NCBI GenBank assembly: GCA_011524395.1
Contig: WTKN01000120.1
Coordinates: 1-53,257, forward strand
DNA length: 53,257 bases
From: Moorena sp. SS36440bin_2
Lineage (GTDB): Bacteria; Cyanobacteriota; Cyanobacteriia; Cyanobacteriales; Coleofasciculaceae
Reading direction: 5' to 3'
Part shown: one piece after another, positions 44,015-52,223 of the stretch
How positions within the stretch are numbered: the stretch's first letter is position 1
How the letters are laid out: the number at the start of each line of letters is the position of its first letter
Position numbers and translations under genes: made by a program
The notes under the pieces: model-generated
Databases searched by the model: none
Told to the model about the DNA's origin: nothing
What the model saw: the letters and a program-made list of their open reading frames with translations, nothing else

Positions 44015-45085
44015 ATGAAGACACAAATTGCCGCTACAGGATTAGTCTTTTTCTCTTTAATGTTGCCCCTCAAGGCAAATGCTGTCGAGTTGTTTAGCAA
44101 GATGTATATCTTTGGAGACAGCCTCTCTGATCAAGGCAATCTGTTTAATACCACAGCAGAGCAAATTCCCCTCAGTCCACCCTATTTTGAGGGACGTTTT
44201 TCCAATGGGCCCAACTGGGTGGATTATCTTGCAGGGGATTTGGAATTAAACCCTACTTTGTTTACCACTCTTGGCTCAGGTGCTATTCCTACTGAAGGCA
44301 TTAACTTCGCTTTTGGTGGTTCTACTACAGGCACTGAAGAAACTGCCCCTGTTACCTCCTCTGGATTGGTAGTTTTACCAGGATTGCAACCGCAGATTGA
44401 TGCCTTTACTGTTCCTCTGATACAAGCCGGTCAGTCGGCTGACCCAGATGCTCTGTATATAGTGTGGGCTGGTGCTAATGATTATCTACCCAACCAACGC
44501 AATTTTGAACCATTTACAGAACCTGACACCACCTTGGCAAATTTGTCAGATGCACTGCAAGACCTGACTGATGTTGGGGCTAAGAATATTATGGTCGTTA
44601 ACTTGCCAGATTTGGGCAATACGCCCATTGCTCTAGGAGTTGATGGACGTATTCCTGGTACTACCGATGCCCTCAACACCTTGACAGAAGACCATAATTC
44701 TGGTTTGTCTGAACTACTGGATCAATTCAGTCAGACTGCCGACTCAGATGTCAATATCATCCCCGTTGATGTTAATTCTATATTTAAGGAAATTCTGGCT
44801 CAGCCGACGGAATTTGGTTTGACAAATGTCACTACTCCTTGTCTGAATATACCAGCACAATTTGTATGTGAGAATCCCGAAGAGTTTTTATTCTGGGATT
44901 TACAACATCCAACGACTGGTATTTATCGGATTATTGCTGATTTAGCCCTGTCAGCATTGAACGATCCACACCCAGATAATAACCATTCACACCCAGCTCA
45001 TGTTCCTGAACCAGCAATGGCTTTAGGTTTATTCGCCTTGGGGGCTTTAGGCATAGGCTCTAAGGGAATCAGGAAGAAGGAATAG
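44015..45085 (+). CDS. SGNH/GDSL esterase-lipase with PEP-CTERM tail
   Basis: The 356-aa protein has a signal peptide (MKTQIAATGLVFFSLMLPLKANA). It is an SGNH hydrolase: FGDSLSDQGN with nucleophile Ser36, block II GINFAFGGST, block III VWAGANDYL with the oxyanion Asn, and block V WDLQHPTTGIYR with the Asp-His pair. The C-terminus is a PEP-CTERM signal (VPEPAMALGLFALGALGIGS then basic RKKE). It should be an exported esterase sorted by exosortase to the envelope or matrix. A His-rich segment (HPDNNHSHPAH) lies before the sorting tail. The second PEP-CTERM protein in 6 kb, it shares no other similarity with the first. Confidence 0.92.
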   Translation: MKTQIAATGLVFFSLMLPLKANAVELFSKMYIFGDSLSDQGNLFNTTAEQIPLSPPYFEGRFSNGPNWVDYLAGDLELNPTLFTTLGSGAIPTEGINFAFGGSTTGTEETAPVTSSGLVVLPGLQPQIDAFTVPLIQAGQSADPDALYIVWAGANDYLPNQRNFEPFTEPDTTLANLSDALQDLTDVGAKNIMVVNLPDLGNTPIALGVDGRIPGTTDALNTLTEDHNSGLSELLDQFSQTADSDVNIIPVDVNSIFKEILAQPTEFGLTNVTTPCLNIPAQFVCENPEEFLFWDLQHPTTGIYRIIADLALSALNDPHPDNNHSHPAHVPEPAMALGLFALGALGIGSKGIRKKE

Positions 45086-45508
45086 GGAATGGGCGAATTT
45101 AGAATGCGCGAATCGGGAATCGGGAATCGGGAATCGGGAATCGGGAAAGACAGGGGAGTGTGGCAGGTGTGGGGAGTTTGGGGAGTTTGGGAAGTTTGGG
45201 GAGTTTGGGGAGATTTTTATTAAGGGTAATTATCTGGATATGATATCAGATGTGCAATTGGCTCCCCAAGACAGTAATGGTGCGTTTTTCGTCAATTCTT
45301 CTTCCCTACTCCCGTCTTGATGCAAAGCGCGAGTGGGGGAAACCCCCTTTGGCGGCGCAAATCACGCTAATCAATAAGTTTTACCCCTTTTCTGCATAGC
45401 CGACCAACCATAAAGGCTCAACGTAATCAGGTTTCGTCTCCGGGGGAACCCCCAAGACCGCACTGCCTTCCCAAGACCGCGCTGCATCGCTACTCCCTAT
45501 TCCTGACA
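45086..45508. repeat. Repeat-rich intergenic region: heptamers, octamers and palindromic repeat
   Basis: After the SGNH stop come TCGGGAA heptamers (45113-45148), then GGGGAGTTT-type units (45173-45215). At 45430-45492, in inverted orientation, lies a copy of the dispersed repeat AGCGATGCAGCGCGGTCTTGGG, with GGGGGAACCCCC as its palindromic end. No gene is visible. Confidence 0.7.
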
Positions 45509-46561
45509 ATGACTAACAATTACGACCAACTGTTCAAAACCATAGAAGAATTAGTTATGCACCATTCCCCCAGTGGTGAGGAAGGGGAAATTGACCAATT
45601 GTTACTGCATCGGTTTCAAGCTTTAGGGGTGGAAACTTGGCAGGATCGGGCGGGAAATGTCATTGCTAAAATCCCTGGTAAGGATGCTGGTGCCAGTCCC
45701 ATTGCGATTACTGCTCATAAGGATGAAATTGGTGCCATTGTTAAACGGATTGGTGACGAAGGACGGGTGGAAGTGCGCCGCTTGGGGGGTTCTTTTCCTT
45801 GGGTTTATGGTGAGGGTGTGGTGGATCTGTTGGGGGATAACTATACCATTAGTGGTATTCTCTCCTTTGGCTCACGTCACGTTTCCCATGAATCTCCCCA
45901 AAAAGCCTTGCAGGATGATACTCCTTTACGTTGGCAAGATGCCTGGATTGAAACGAAATGTAGTGCTACAGAATTGGCAGAGGCTGGGGTGCGTCCAGGC
46001 ACTCGTATGGTGGTTGGTAAACATCGTAAGAGACCTGTGCGGCTTAAGGATTATATTGCTAGCTATACCCTGGATAATAAGGCATCCATCGCGATTTTGC
46101 TAACGTTAGCCCAACGGTTGAAAACTCCCGCAGTTGATACTTATTTGGTGGCATCAGCAAAAGAGGAAGTAGGGGCAATTGGGGCTTTGTATTTTACTCA
46201 AAATCAATCTCTAGATGCGTTGATTGCTCTGGAAATTTGTCCGTTGTCTCCGGAGTATCCCATCGAAGATGGACCAGCACCAGTGTTGCTCTCTCAAGAT
46301 AATTATGGCATCTACGATCAAGGGCTAAATCGGGAATTGCGACAAGCGGCAGAACGTTGTGAGGTCCCGATTCAGTTAGCCGTTATTGATGGTTTTGGTT
46401 CTGATGCTTCCATCGCCATGAAGTTTGGTCATGTTGCTCGTGCTGCTTGCTTGAGTTTTCCTACCCAAAATACCCATGGTTATGAAATTGCTCATTTGGG
46501 TGCGATCGCAAATTGTATCGAGATTCTTGAAACCTATAGTTCCTCAGTGATCAAGAATTAA
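45509..46561 (+). CDS. M42 family metallopeptidase (aminopeptidase)
   Basis: M42 enzymes are cytosolic dodecameric aminopeptidases with two metal ions. The 350-aa protein has HHSPSGEEGEI at the start, the first metal ligand in TAHKDEIGAIV (His70, Asp72), the bridging Asp in YTLDNKAS, the catalytic and ligand glutamates in SAKEEVGAIGA, and the last His in TQNTHGYEIAH. The position normally DVGHA reads EICPLSP, a substitution at one metal-side segment I would want checked. There is no signal peptide. A decayed fragment of its 3' end lies 93 bp downstream. The final residues are followed directly by a TTAAGAA heptamer array. Confidence 0.9.
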   Translation: MTNNYDQLFKTIEELVMHHSPSGEEGEIDQLLLHRFQALGVETWQDRAGNVIAKIPGKDAGASPIAITAHKDEIGAIVKRIGDEGRVEVRRLGGSFPWVYGEGVVDLLGDNYTISGILSFGSRHVSHESPQKALQDDTPLRWQDAWIETKCSATELAEAGVRPGTRMVVGKHRKRPVRLKDYIASYTLDNKASIAILLTLAQRLKTPAVDTYLVASAKEEVGAIGALYFTQNQSLDALIALEICPLSPEYPIEDGPAPVLLSQDNYGIYDQGLNRELRQAAERCEVPIQLAVIDGFGSDASIAMKFGHVARAACLSFPTQNTHGYEIAHLGAIANCIEILETYSSSVIKN

Positions 46562-46650
46562 GAATTAAGAATTAAGAATTAAGAATTAAGAATTGAAACT
46601 TAAATTCTACATTCTACATTCTACATTCTACATTCTTAATTATTCATTAT
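46555..46650 (+). repeat. Two adjoining heptamer arrays (TTAAGAA, CATTCTA)
   Basis: About five TTAAGAA units start within the last codons of the M42 gene, followed at 46605-46637 by four or five CATTCTA units. The two are near complements of each other in part (AATTAAGAAT versus ATTCTTAATT). Confidence 0.85.
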
Positions 46651-46653
46651 TAT

Positions 46654-46705
46654 CAGTGTTGCTATCTCACGATAACTATGGCATCTACGATTGGTTATGA
46701 AATTG
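46654..46705 (+). pseudogene. Decayed partial copy of the M42 peptidase 3' region
   Basis: Bases 46654-46691 match 46281-46318 of the M42 gene at 35 of 38 positions (the LLSQDNYGIYD segment). The next 14 bases (46692-46705) match 46477-46490 (the GYEI segment) exactly, so the 158 bp between them in the gene are missing. It is therefore a deleted duplicate, separated from the parent by heptamer arrays. It ends 11 bp before the stop codon of the STAND gene on the other strand. It has no coding capacity. Confidence 0.75.
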
Positions 46706-46716
46706 GTAAGTTTTGC

Positions 46717-49700
46717 TCAGTCGCAGAGATATCTGTCGCTATCTCCTTCAGGTTTTTTCTTCAAATAATCACTCACTACCTTACAAGTCTTCTCCATTAG
46801 CTGATCTAAGTCTTTATCTAACAAACTATTCCATTTATCAACATCTAAATTCCACAGAATCACTGAATTATCCTCACTAGCAGTGGCAACTTGCTTACCG
46901 TCGGGACTGAAACTGACGCTCATGACATCATCGTCATGGCCCTTCAAGGTTTCGAGTTTCTGACCGTCGTGACTCCAAAGTTGAACAGTGTTATCTCCAG
47001 AAGTCGTGGCTATTATCTTACCGTCCGGGCTAAAACTAACGCTTTCAAACGAATCGTTATACGGGATAGTTTCGACTTTTTCCCCATCCCTACTCCAGAG
47101 TTTAACTTCCCCATCGCTACTGACACTGGTAATCCTTTGACCATCAGCACTGAAACTTACGGTTATGACATGATCGTTATGCCCCGTTAAGGTTTTGAGT
47201 TCTTTACCGTCGATGCTCCAAACTCTGACAGTCCTGTCCCGACTGGCAGTGGCAATGGTCTGCCCGTCGGGGCTAAAACTGATACTAGTAACTATATCTG
47301 TATGTCCAGTCAGGGTGTTAAGTTTCTCACCATCCCGACTCCAGATTTCCACAGGACCGTCGAACCTGCCAGCAGCAATAGTCTGACCATCAGGGCTAAA
47401 ACTAACGCTCTTGAAAGCATGGTAGTTCTCAGGTTTTAGAGTTTGGAGTTCTTTACCATCAATACTCCAGAGTCTGACGGTCGAATCATGACTACCAGTG
47501 ACAATCATCTGACCGTCAGGGCTGAAACTAATATCATAGATCCAATGGTCATGTCCCTGGAGAGTTTGGAGTTCTTGACCGTCCCGACTCCAGAGTTTGA
47601 CAGTCGAATCATAACTGGCAGTGGCAATTCTCTGACCGTCGGGGCTGAAACTCACGACATTGACTGGCTCTTTATGCCCTTGGATAGTTTTGAACTCCAG
47701 AGTATTAAGACTCGAGAATCTCACCGTATTATCCTTACCAACATAGACAATCGTCTTGCCATCGGAGCCAAAGCTCACGTCTTTGACTGGATAATCATGG
47801 TGAAGGGTTTCGAGTTCTTGACCGTTGATGCTCCAGAGTTTGACAGTCTTGTCATAACTGGCAGTAGCAATCATCTGACCGTCAGGGCTGAAACTGATGT
47901 TGTCGATTCTAGCCTGATGCCCAGTCAAAACTTGGCGTAACTCACCATCATGGCTCCAAATCTTAATAATTTTGTCTTTACCCACAGTGGCGATCGTCTG
48001 CCCATTAGGGCTAAAACGAACAATAGTGATCTCCTTATAATGATCAAGGGTTTTGGATTCCCCACCATCGATACTCCAGAGTCTAGCAACTCGATTACTA
48101 TCCTCAGTGACAATTCTCTGGCTGTCAGGGCTGAAACTCACTGTATAGACTGAAGCGTCATGGGGGAAGGTTTGGAGTTCCTCACCCTCGATGCTCCAGA
48201 GTTTGGCGTTGTTGTCAAAACTGCCAGTAGCAATCATCTGGTGATTAGGGCTGAAACTCACCCCATAAACGTCTTGATGCTTCAGAGTTTTAAGTTTCTC
48301 ACCTTGCGTACTCCAGAGCGTGACAATATCGTCACTATTAATAATGGCAATTATTTTACTGTCAGGGCTGAAACTCACATTGTAGACAAAACTATGATTC
48401 GGGATAATTTTGAGTTTCTCACCGTTATTATTCCAGAGTGTGACGGTGTAGTCAGCACTGAGAGTGGCAACCATCTGGCCATCAGGACTGAAAATCACAT
48501 TCGAGGGTCTTCCGTCATGGGGAAGCCTTTGGAGTTCCTTACCGTCCATGGTCCAGAGTTTGACCCTTTTGCTTGACTTTTTGCTTGGGTCAGTAATAAC
48601 AGTTGCAATTGTCTGACCGTCCTCAGGGCTAAAAATCACCTGTGCTACTACCTCATTATCAGGCAGCTTATGGGGCAGCGTTTGGAGTTCCTCACCGTCG
48701 ATGCTCCAGAGTTTGACTGCCCCGTCCTGATTGACAGTAGCAATCATTTTCCGATCGGGCTTAAAATGGACGCTCGTGATGTTTTCTGTACGCCCCTCTA
48801 TGCGGTTATATTCGTTTACATTCGCGATCAGAGCCTGTTGCAGTGTTCTGGTTACTTGGTTCCGTAACTCCTCTAACTCAACTTCTGGAAGGAGGCGAGA
48901 CTCCTTAAGTTTTTTTGCAGCCTTTAAGCTTTCGAGTAATGTATCGAACGGCTGATTCGAGACCAACAGACTTTTCGAGGATTCAATGAAATTACGAATT
49001 TCTTTTGTTTCCTGCTCTACCTCTCGCTGCGTTTGTTCTTCTTTTTCTATTTCCTGGCGATCGCGCCATTCAACACTGGCATCAATAAACTGATTGGCAT
49101 CCTTACTAAAAAGGTCTGAATCAAAGGTATCGTTTTCTCTAAATTCTAAAACCTGCTCTAACTTAGAACCACTCCAAAGGTCTGCATTCTTGTTTGTCTT
49201 TTTCCATTGTGCGGCATCATCGTTTAGCCGATTGCAGATAGCGATCGCCTGACTATTGTCCTTAATCCAATTTTCCAGTTTCGTCCAAGACGTAAGCAAC
49301 GCTTCATGGGCAATCTCAACTGTTGCTGCTCCTTTTTCCCCTTGACTAACCAGAAGGCGGTTTTCAATGAGTTTTTCCACTACCGTTGCTTTAACAGTAC
49401 CATCCTCAAAAATGGACTTTTTGACTCTTCTATTTGTAGATTTTCCATCTGCAAGATTGACTAATTTAAGAAAAATTTTCTTGGCTGCTTCTTGCTCCTG
49501 TTGCTCAAGCTTCTGATATATCTTATTTGCTTGCTGATTGAGGGCACCATTTACTCCACCCAGTTCTTCATAGGTCTTCGTATTCAGGACTCGGTCTTCA
49601 ATGTTATCGTTTTCCCACAGCAAATTAAGGGTGTATTGTAGGAGGGGCAGAGAACCAGCATGTTTATTAAAATCATCGGTAATTCGCTGAACTAGACCTT

Positions 49701-50664
49701 CTTCAAAACTTACACCATTTTCCTTCGCTGGCTCAGTGATGGCTGACTTTAGCTCACTATCCTTCATCTTGGTGAGCATCTTACCGTGCTGATCGTGGAG
49801 AGTTCCAAGATCAGGATAGGTACTGAATCTGTCCAAAAAATCAGCCCGCATGGTTATAACAATCTTGACCGTGCTATCCGACTCTGTTATAAGTCGAACA
49901 AGGCTAGCAACAAATTTGTCACATTCTGACTTTTGAGTCCTAGTAAACAGTTCTTCAAACTGGTCAATAAATATCAGCCAGCGATCATCCTGCTTCAGGG
50001 ATTTGACAACCTTAACCAGGGTATCCTCTTCAACCTCCTTAGCAATCTTCGCTTTTGATTGTCCATATATAGGCATGAGACGGCCATACAGAGATTCAAA
50101 GGGATTTTCATCTGGCATAAACGTAAGATTGGTAAATGAACCCCAATTATTTGTTAAATTAGGAATTACCCCGGCTCGAATTAAAGATGATTTACCGCTG
50201 CCTGATGCACCTAAAAGCAAGAGAACATTCTTTTCTTCTAAGTGTTTTGTTAATTCACTAATCCAGTTATTGCGTCCGAAAAATTTAGCACTATCTTTTT
50301 CATCAAACTTGTTTAATCCTAAATAGGGAGAACTTTTAATAAGAGGTTTAGACTGAATACTATCAGATTCTGTTTGATAAATATAAGTGTTGTTGACCGT
50401 TTGTGCTTTCTGTGAAGTTTTCTCGTATTTAAATATTTTCCTAAAATACTTCTTATGTTTTTCCTTCTTAATAAGTTTATCTTCAATCCATTTCATACAA
50501 TTTTCATAAAGCTGATCAAAAGTATTTTTAATGGAGTCTGTTAACTTATCTTTTGCAAAAGTAACCGCAAGAGTAGCAAGTCCAGTAAGAAGAATAGAAA
50601 GAAACGAAATAGGTTCTCTCGAAAGAGAGTCCATCGAAATCGGATCCATCGAAATCAAGTCCAT
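46717..50664 (-). CDS. nSTAND-type NTPase with C-terminal WD40 repeats (1315 aa)
   Basis: Domains in order: a Met/Ser-rich start (three possible Met starts because DISMDPISMD-like codons repeat), one membrane-like segment (21-37), a charged linker, then a STAND NTPase. The NTPase opens with SPYLGLNKFDEKDSAKFFGR, has Walker A GASGSGKSSL (152-161) and Walker B WLIFIDQFEELF (229-240), then a winged-helix region (GSLPLLQYTLNLLWE, AHEALLTSW). A coiled-coil stretch rich in Glu/Gln (about 525-600) leads into about 16 WD40 repeats of the form VSFSPDGQ-IATAS-D-TVKLWS (about 615-1270) and the usual tail (KVVSDYLKKKP). STAND proteins switch on when their sensor repeats bind a target and often act in defence or signalling. 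No effector domain is recognisable; the membrane segment is the only candidate. It is flanked by repeats. Confidence 0.9.
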   Translation of the reverse strand: MDLISMDPISMDSLSREPISFLSILLTGLATLAVTFAKDKLTDSIKNTFDQLYENCMKWIEDKLIKKEKHKKYFRKIFKYEKTSQKAQTVNNTYIYQTESDSIQSKPLIKSSPYLGLNKFDEKDSAKFFGRNNWISELTKHLEEKNVLLLLGASGSGKSSLIRAGVIPNLTNNWGSFTNLTFMPDENPFESLYGRLMPIYGQSKAKIAKEVEEDTLVKVVKSLKQDDRWLIFIDQFEELFTRTQKSECDKFVASLVRLITESDSTVKIVITMRADFLDRFSTYPDLGTLHDQHGKMLTKMKDSELKSAITEPAKENGVSFEEGLVQRITDDFNKHAGSLPLLQYTLNLLWENDNIEDRVLNTKTYEELGGVNGALNQQANKIYQKLEQQEQEAAKKIFLKLVNLADGKSTNRRVKKSIFEDGTVKATVVEKLIENRLLVSQGEKGAATVEIAHEALLTSWTKLENWIKDNSQAIAICNRLNDDAAQWKKTNKNADLWSGSKLEQVLEFRENDTFDSDLFSKDANQFIDASVEWRDRQEIEKEEQTQREVEQETKEIRNFIESSKSLLVSNQPFDTLLESLKAAKKLKESRLLPEVELEELRNQVTRTLQQALIANVNEYNRIEGRTENITSVHFKPDRKMIATVNQDGAVKLWSIDGEELQTLPHKLPDNEVVAQVIFSPEDGQTIATVITDPSKKSSKRVKLWTMDGKELQRLPHDGRPSNVIFSPDGQMVATLSADYTVTLWNNNGEKLKIIPNHSFVYNVSFSPDSKIIAIINSDDIVTLWSTQGEKLKTLKHQDVYGVSFSPNHQMIATGSFDNNAKLWSIEGEELQTFPHDASVYTVSFSPDSQRIVTEDSNRVARLWSIDGGESKTLDHYKEITIVRFSPNGQTIATVGKDKIIKIWSHDGELRQVLTGHQARIDNISFSPDGQMIATASYDKTVKLWSINGQELETLHHDYPVKDVSFGSDGKTIVYVGKDNTVRFSSLNTLEFKTIQGHKEPVNVVSFSPDGQRIATASYDSTVKLWSRDGQELQTLQGHDHWIYDISFSPDGQMIVTGSHDSTVRLWSIDGKELQTLKPENYHAFKSVSFSPDGQTIAAGRFDGPVEIWSRDGEKLNTLTGHTDIVTSISFSPDGQTIATASRDRTVRVWSIDGKELKTLTGHNDHVITVSFSADGQRITSVSSDGEVKLWSRDGEKVETIPYNDSFESVSFSPDGKIIATTSGDNTVQLWSHDGQKLETLKGHDDDVMSVSFSPDGKQVATASEDNSVILWNLDVDKWNSLLDKDLDQLMEKTCKVVSDYLKKKPEGDSDRYLCD
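50629..50664 (-). repeat. 12-bp tandem repeat at the start of the STAND gene
   Basis: Units like TCCATCGAAATC repeat about two and a half times over the first codons of the gene, creating several in-frame ATG codons (at 50664, 50649 and 50634). The real start is therefore uncertain within about 10 residues, and unit gain or loss would change it without a frameshift. Confidence 0.65.
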
Positions 50665-50904
50665 GGTTTATCTTCAATTATTGATTTTTAGTTATTCCTT
50701 GTTATATAGTATTGGGATTTAGGTTGTCATCAAAGTAATTACTGAAAAAGGCAAAAGGCAAGAGTAACGGGTGCATCTCACTTTGGCTGTTTGAACCTGT
50801 GGTGCGTTACGGGACGGACTGTCCCAATACTTACTGATAAAATCAGGGCGAGTCCGTCTTATCACGCACCCTACCCTTAATTATTAATTATTAATTCTAC
50901 ATTC

Positions 50905-51786
50905 TTAATTCTTAATTCTTAAAGAAGAGCGATATATCCCTATTTCAGCTTGATTCATTCTTTGAAAAGCAGCTTGGGAAAGAGCCTCGCCGAAACTATC
51001 ATTCAAAGGAAAAAGACCTTTAACCACTGACTTACCTAAAGAATAGGCTAATTTACATAATTCACAGAGAAGCACTGTCAAGATTTCTGGCTCTCCATGA
51101 AGATAACCAATATAAAACTCTTCCTCTGAAAGTTCCGAGTAACTTTGAATAGCTATACCTCGTAAACTTTCATTTTTTCTTAATCCGAAAACTTTTCCCC
51201 CAACCAGACATTTTTTTACTAACTCAGGAGTAATAGTTTGACAGGTAATAATTAATTGTGTGTAAAAATTTGTTTTTTGATATAATATTTTTTCTGTAAT
51301 TATTAAAAACCAAATTTCATCAAAATCTTTCAGGTCTAATTGAATTAACTGGTTGGTTGTTGAAGCAATAGTATCAGCTTTAAAAAGACTATAACTATCT
51401 ATTTTTTTATCTCCTCGGCGAGAGATAATTTTCAACATTAGTTCATTGTCAGACAAGACACAGTAACGTAATATAGGAACATTTACTTGAGATAAATACT
51501 TATTTGTATGTGCATCTAATAATTTAGATAAACCTCGCCGTCTATAGCGACGATCTACTCTCAAAGAACTTAGCCAAGCTTCCTGTTTTGACAAAATAAC
51601 AATATCCTGCATCGCCACAGGGATATCATCAAGAGTAACTACAAAAACTTTATTTTCAGGATTGTTAATCCGTTTCTCCAATACTAAGTGCATGTAATCG
51701 TTTTTATTTTCCCACGTATATTGGCAGAAATCCAAGATAGGTTCTACATCTGACATTTGAGCTAAGCGAATCTGGAATTCAGTCAT
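50905..51786 (-). CDS. GNAT family N-acetyltransferase
   Basis: The 293-aa protein has an N-terminal GNAT domain (FQIRLAQMSDVEPILDF; VFVVTLDDIPVAMQ; LSSLRVDRRYRRRGLSKLLDAH, the acetyl-CoA pyrophosphate loop being RRRGL). The C-terminal half may be a second, degenerate GNAT fold (GLRKNESLRGIAIQSYSE; EFYIGYLHGEPEILTVLLCELCKLAY). It is larger than single-domain GNATs. Its codon use is AT-rich like the STAND gene next to it (240 bp apart, same strand), so both may be accessory genes. Substrate unknown. Confidence 0.85.
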   Translation of the reverse strand: MTEFQIRLAQMSDVEPILDFCQYTWENKNDYMHLVLEKRINNPENKVFVVTLDDIPVAMQDIVILSKQEAWLSSLRVDRRYRRRGLSKLLDAHTNKYLSQVNVPILRYCVLSDNELMLKIISRRGDKKIDSYSLFKADTIASTTNQLIQLDLKDFDEIWFLIITEKILYQKTNFYTQLIITCQTITPELVKKCLVGGKVFGLRKNESLRGIAIQSYSELSEEEFYIGYLHGEPEILTVLLCELCKLAYSLGKSVVKGLFPLNDSFGEALSQAAFQRMNQAEIGIYRSSLRIKN

Positions 51787-51855
51787 CGATCCTTATCTTG
51801 TGGGTGTCTTTACAGGTTCGGTGGGTTAGTATTTTTTAGGATACAACGAGTTTGA

Positions 51856-52206
51856 CAACACGCCCTAGACCGCCTTGCCCAAATTGCCAGGAGCCAATCC
51901 ACATGGAAACATGCCTATCCTCGTCCCATCACCGAGCGAGAAGAAATCTTGATCTACCTATACAGCAACTCGCGACTGTCTATGACCCCCCAGGAGTTTT
52001 ACTGGAAATGGCAAGTTAAGCAAGAAGACATCGCTAACATCTGCTGTCGCTCAACTTACGCTGTAAACAGCTGGCTGGCCCAAGGTGCTCGCTATAAAAC
52101 TCCCTCTTCCGATTCCTTGCATCATCTGGCCTTAATGGATTTTATATTAGAAAATTTTGAAACAATTCCAAAGGAGTTATTGAATCAGCTCTGCTCTTTC
52201 GCGTAG
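51856..52206 (+). pseudogene. HTH protein remnant (5'-truncated, 3' end inside a repeat)
   Basis: An open frame runs from after a stop at 51853-51855 to the TAG at 52204-52206. It encodes EREEILIYLYSNSRLSMTPQEFYWKWQVKQEDIANICCRS-type sequence, which resembles a cyanobacterial helix-turn-helix protein family with MTPQEFYWKW and a DNA-binding helix followed by RLAEMDF-like sequence. No ATG lies in frame upstream of the conserved part; only a TTG at 51949 could start it, inside the conserved region. The C-terminal CSFA and the stop codon come from the dispersed repeat TCTTTCGCGTAGCGTGGCC. I read it as a gene worn at both ends; a functional short HTH protein is the alternative. Confidence 0.55.
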
Positions 52207-52223
52207 CGTGGCCGAAAGGCCAA
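52199..52223 (+). repeat. Dispersed palindromic repeat (GAAA-loop version)
   Basis: TTCGCGTAGCGTGGCC-GAAA-GGCCAA has the arms TGGCC/GGCCA (52209-52222). It supplies the last codons and stop of the HTH remnant. Related copies: 18355-18395 and, partly, near 40450. Confidence 0.6.

Noticed and set aside
46891-48955. Several long open frames on the plus strand opposite the WD40 region
   Set aside because: They mirror the repeated codon pattern of the WD40 gene on the minus strand and have no independent start signals.
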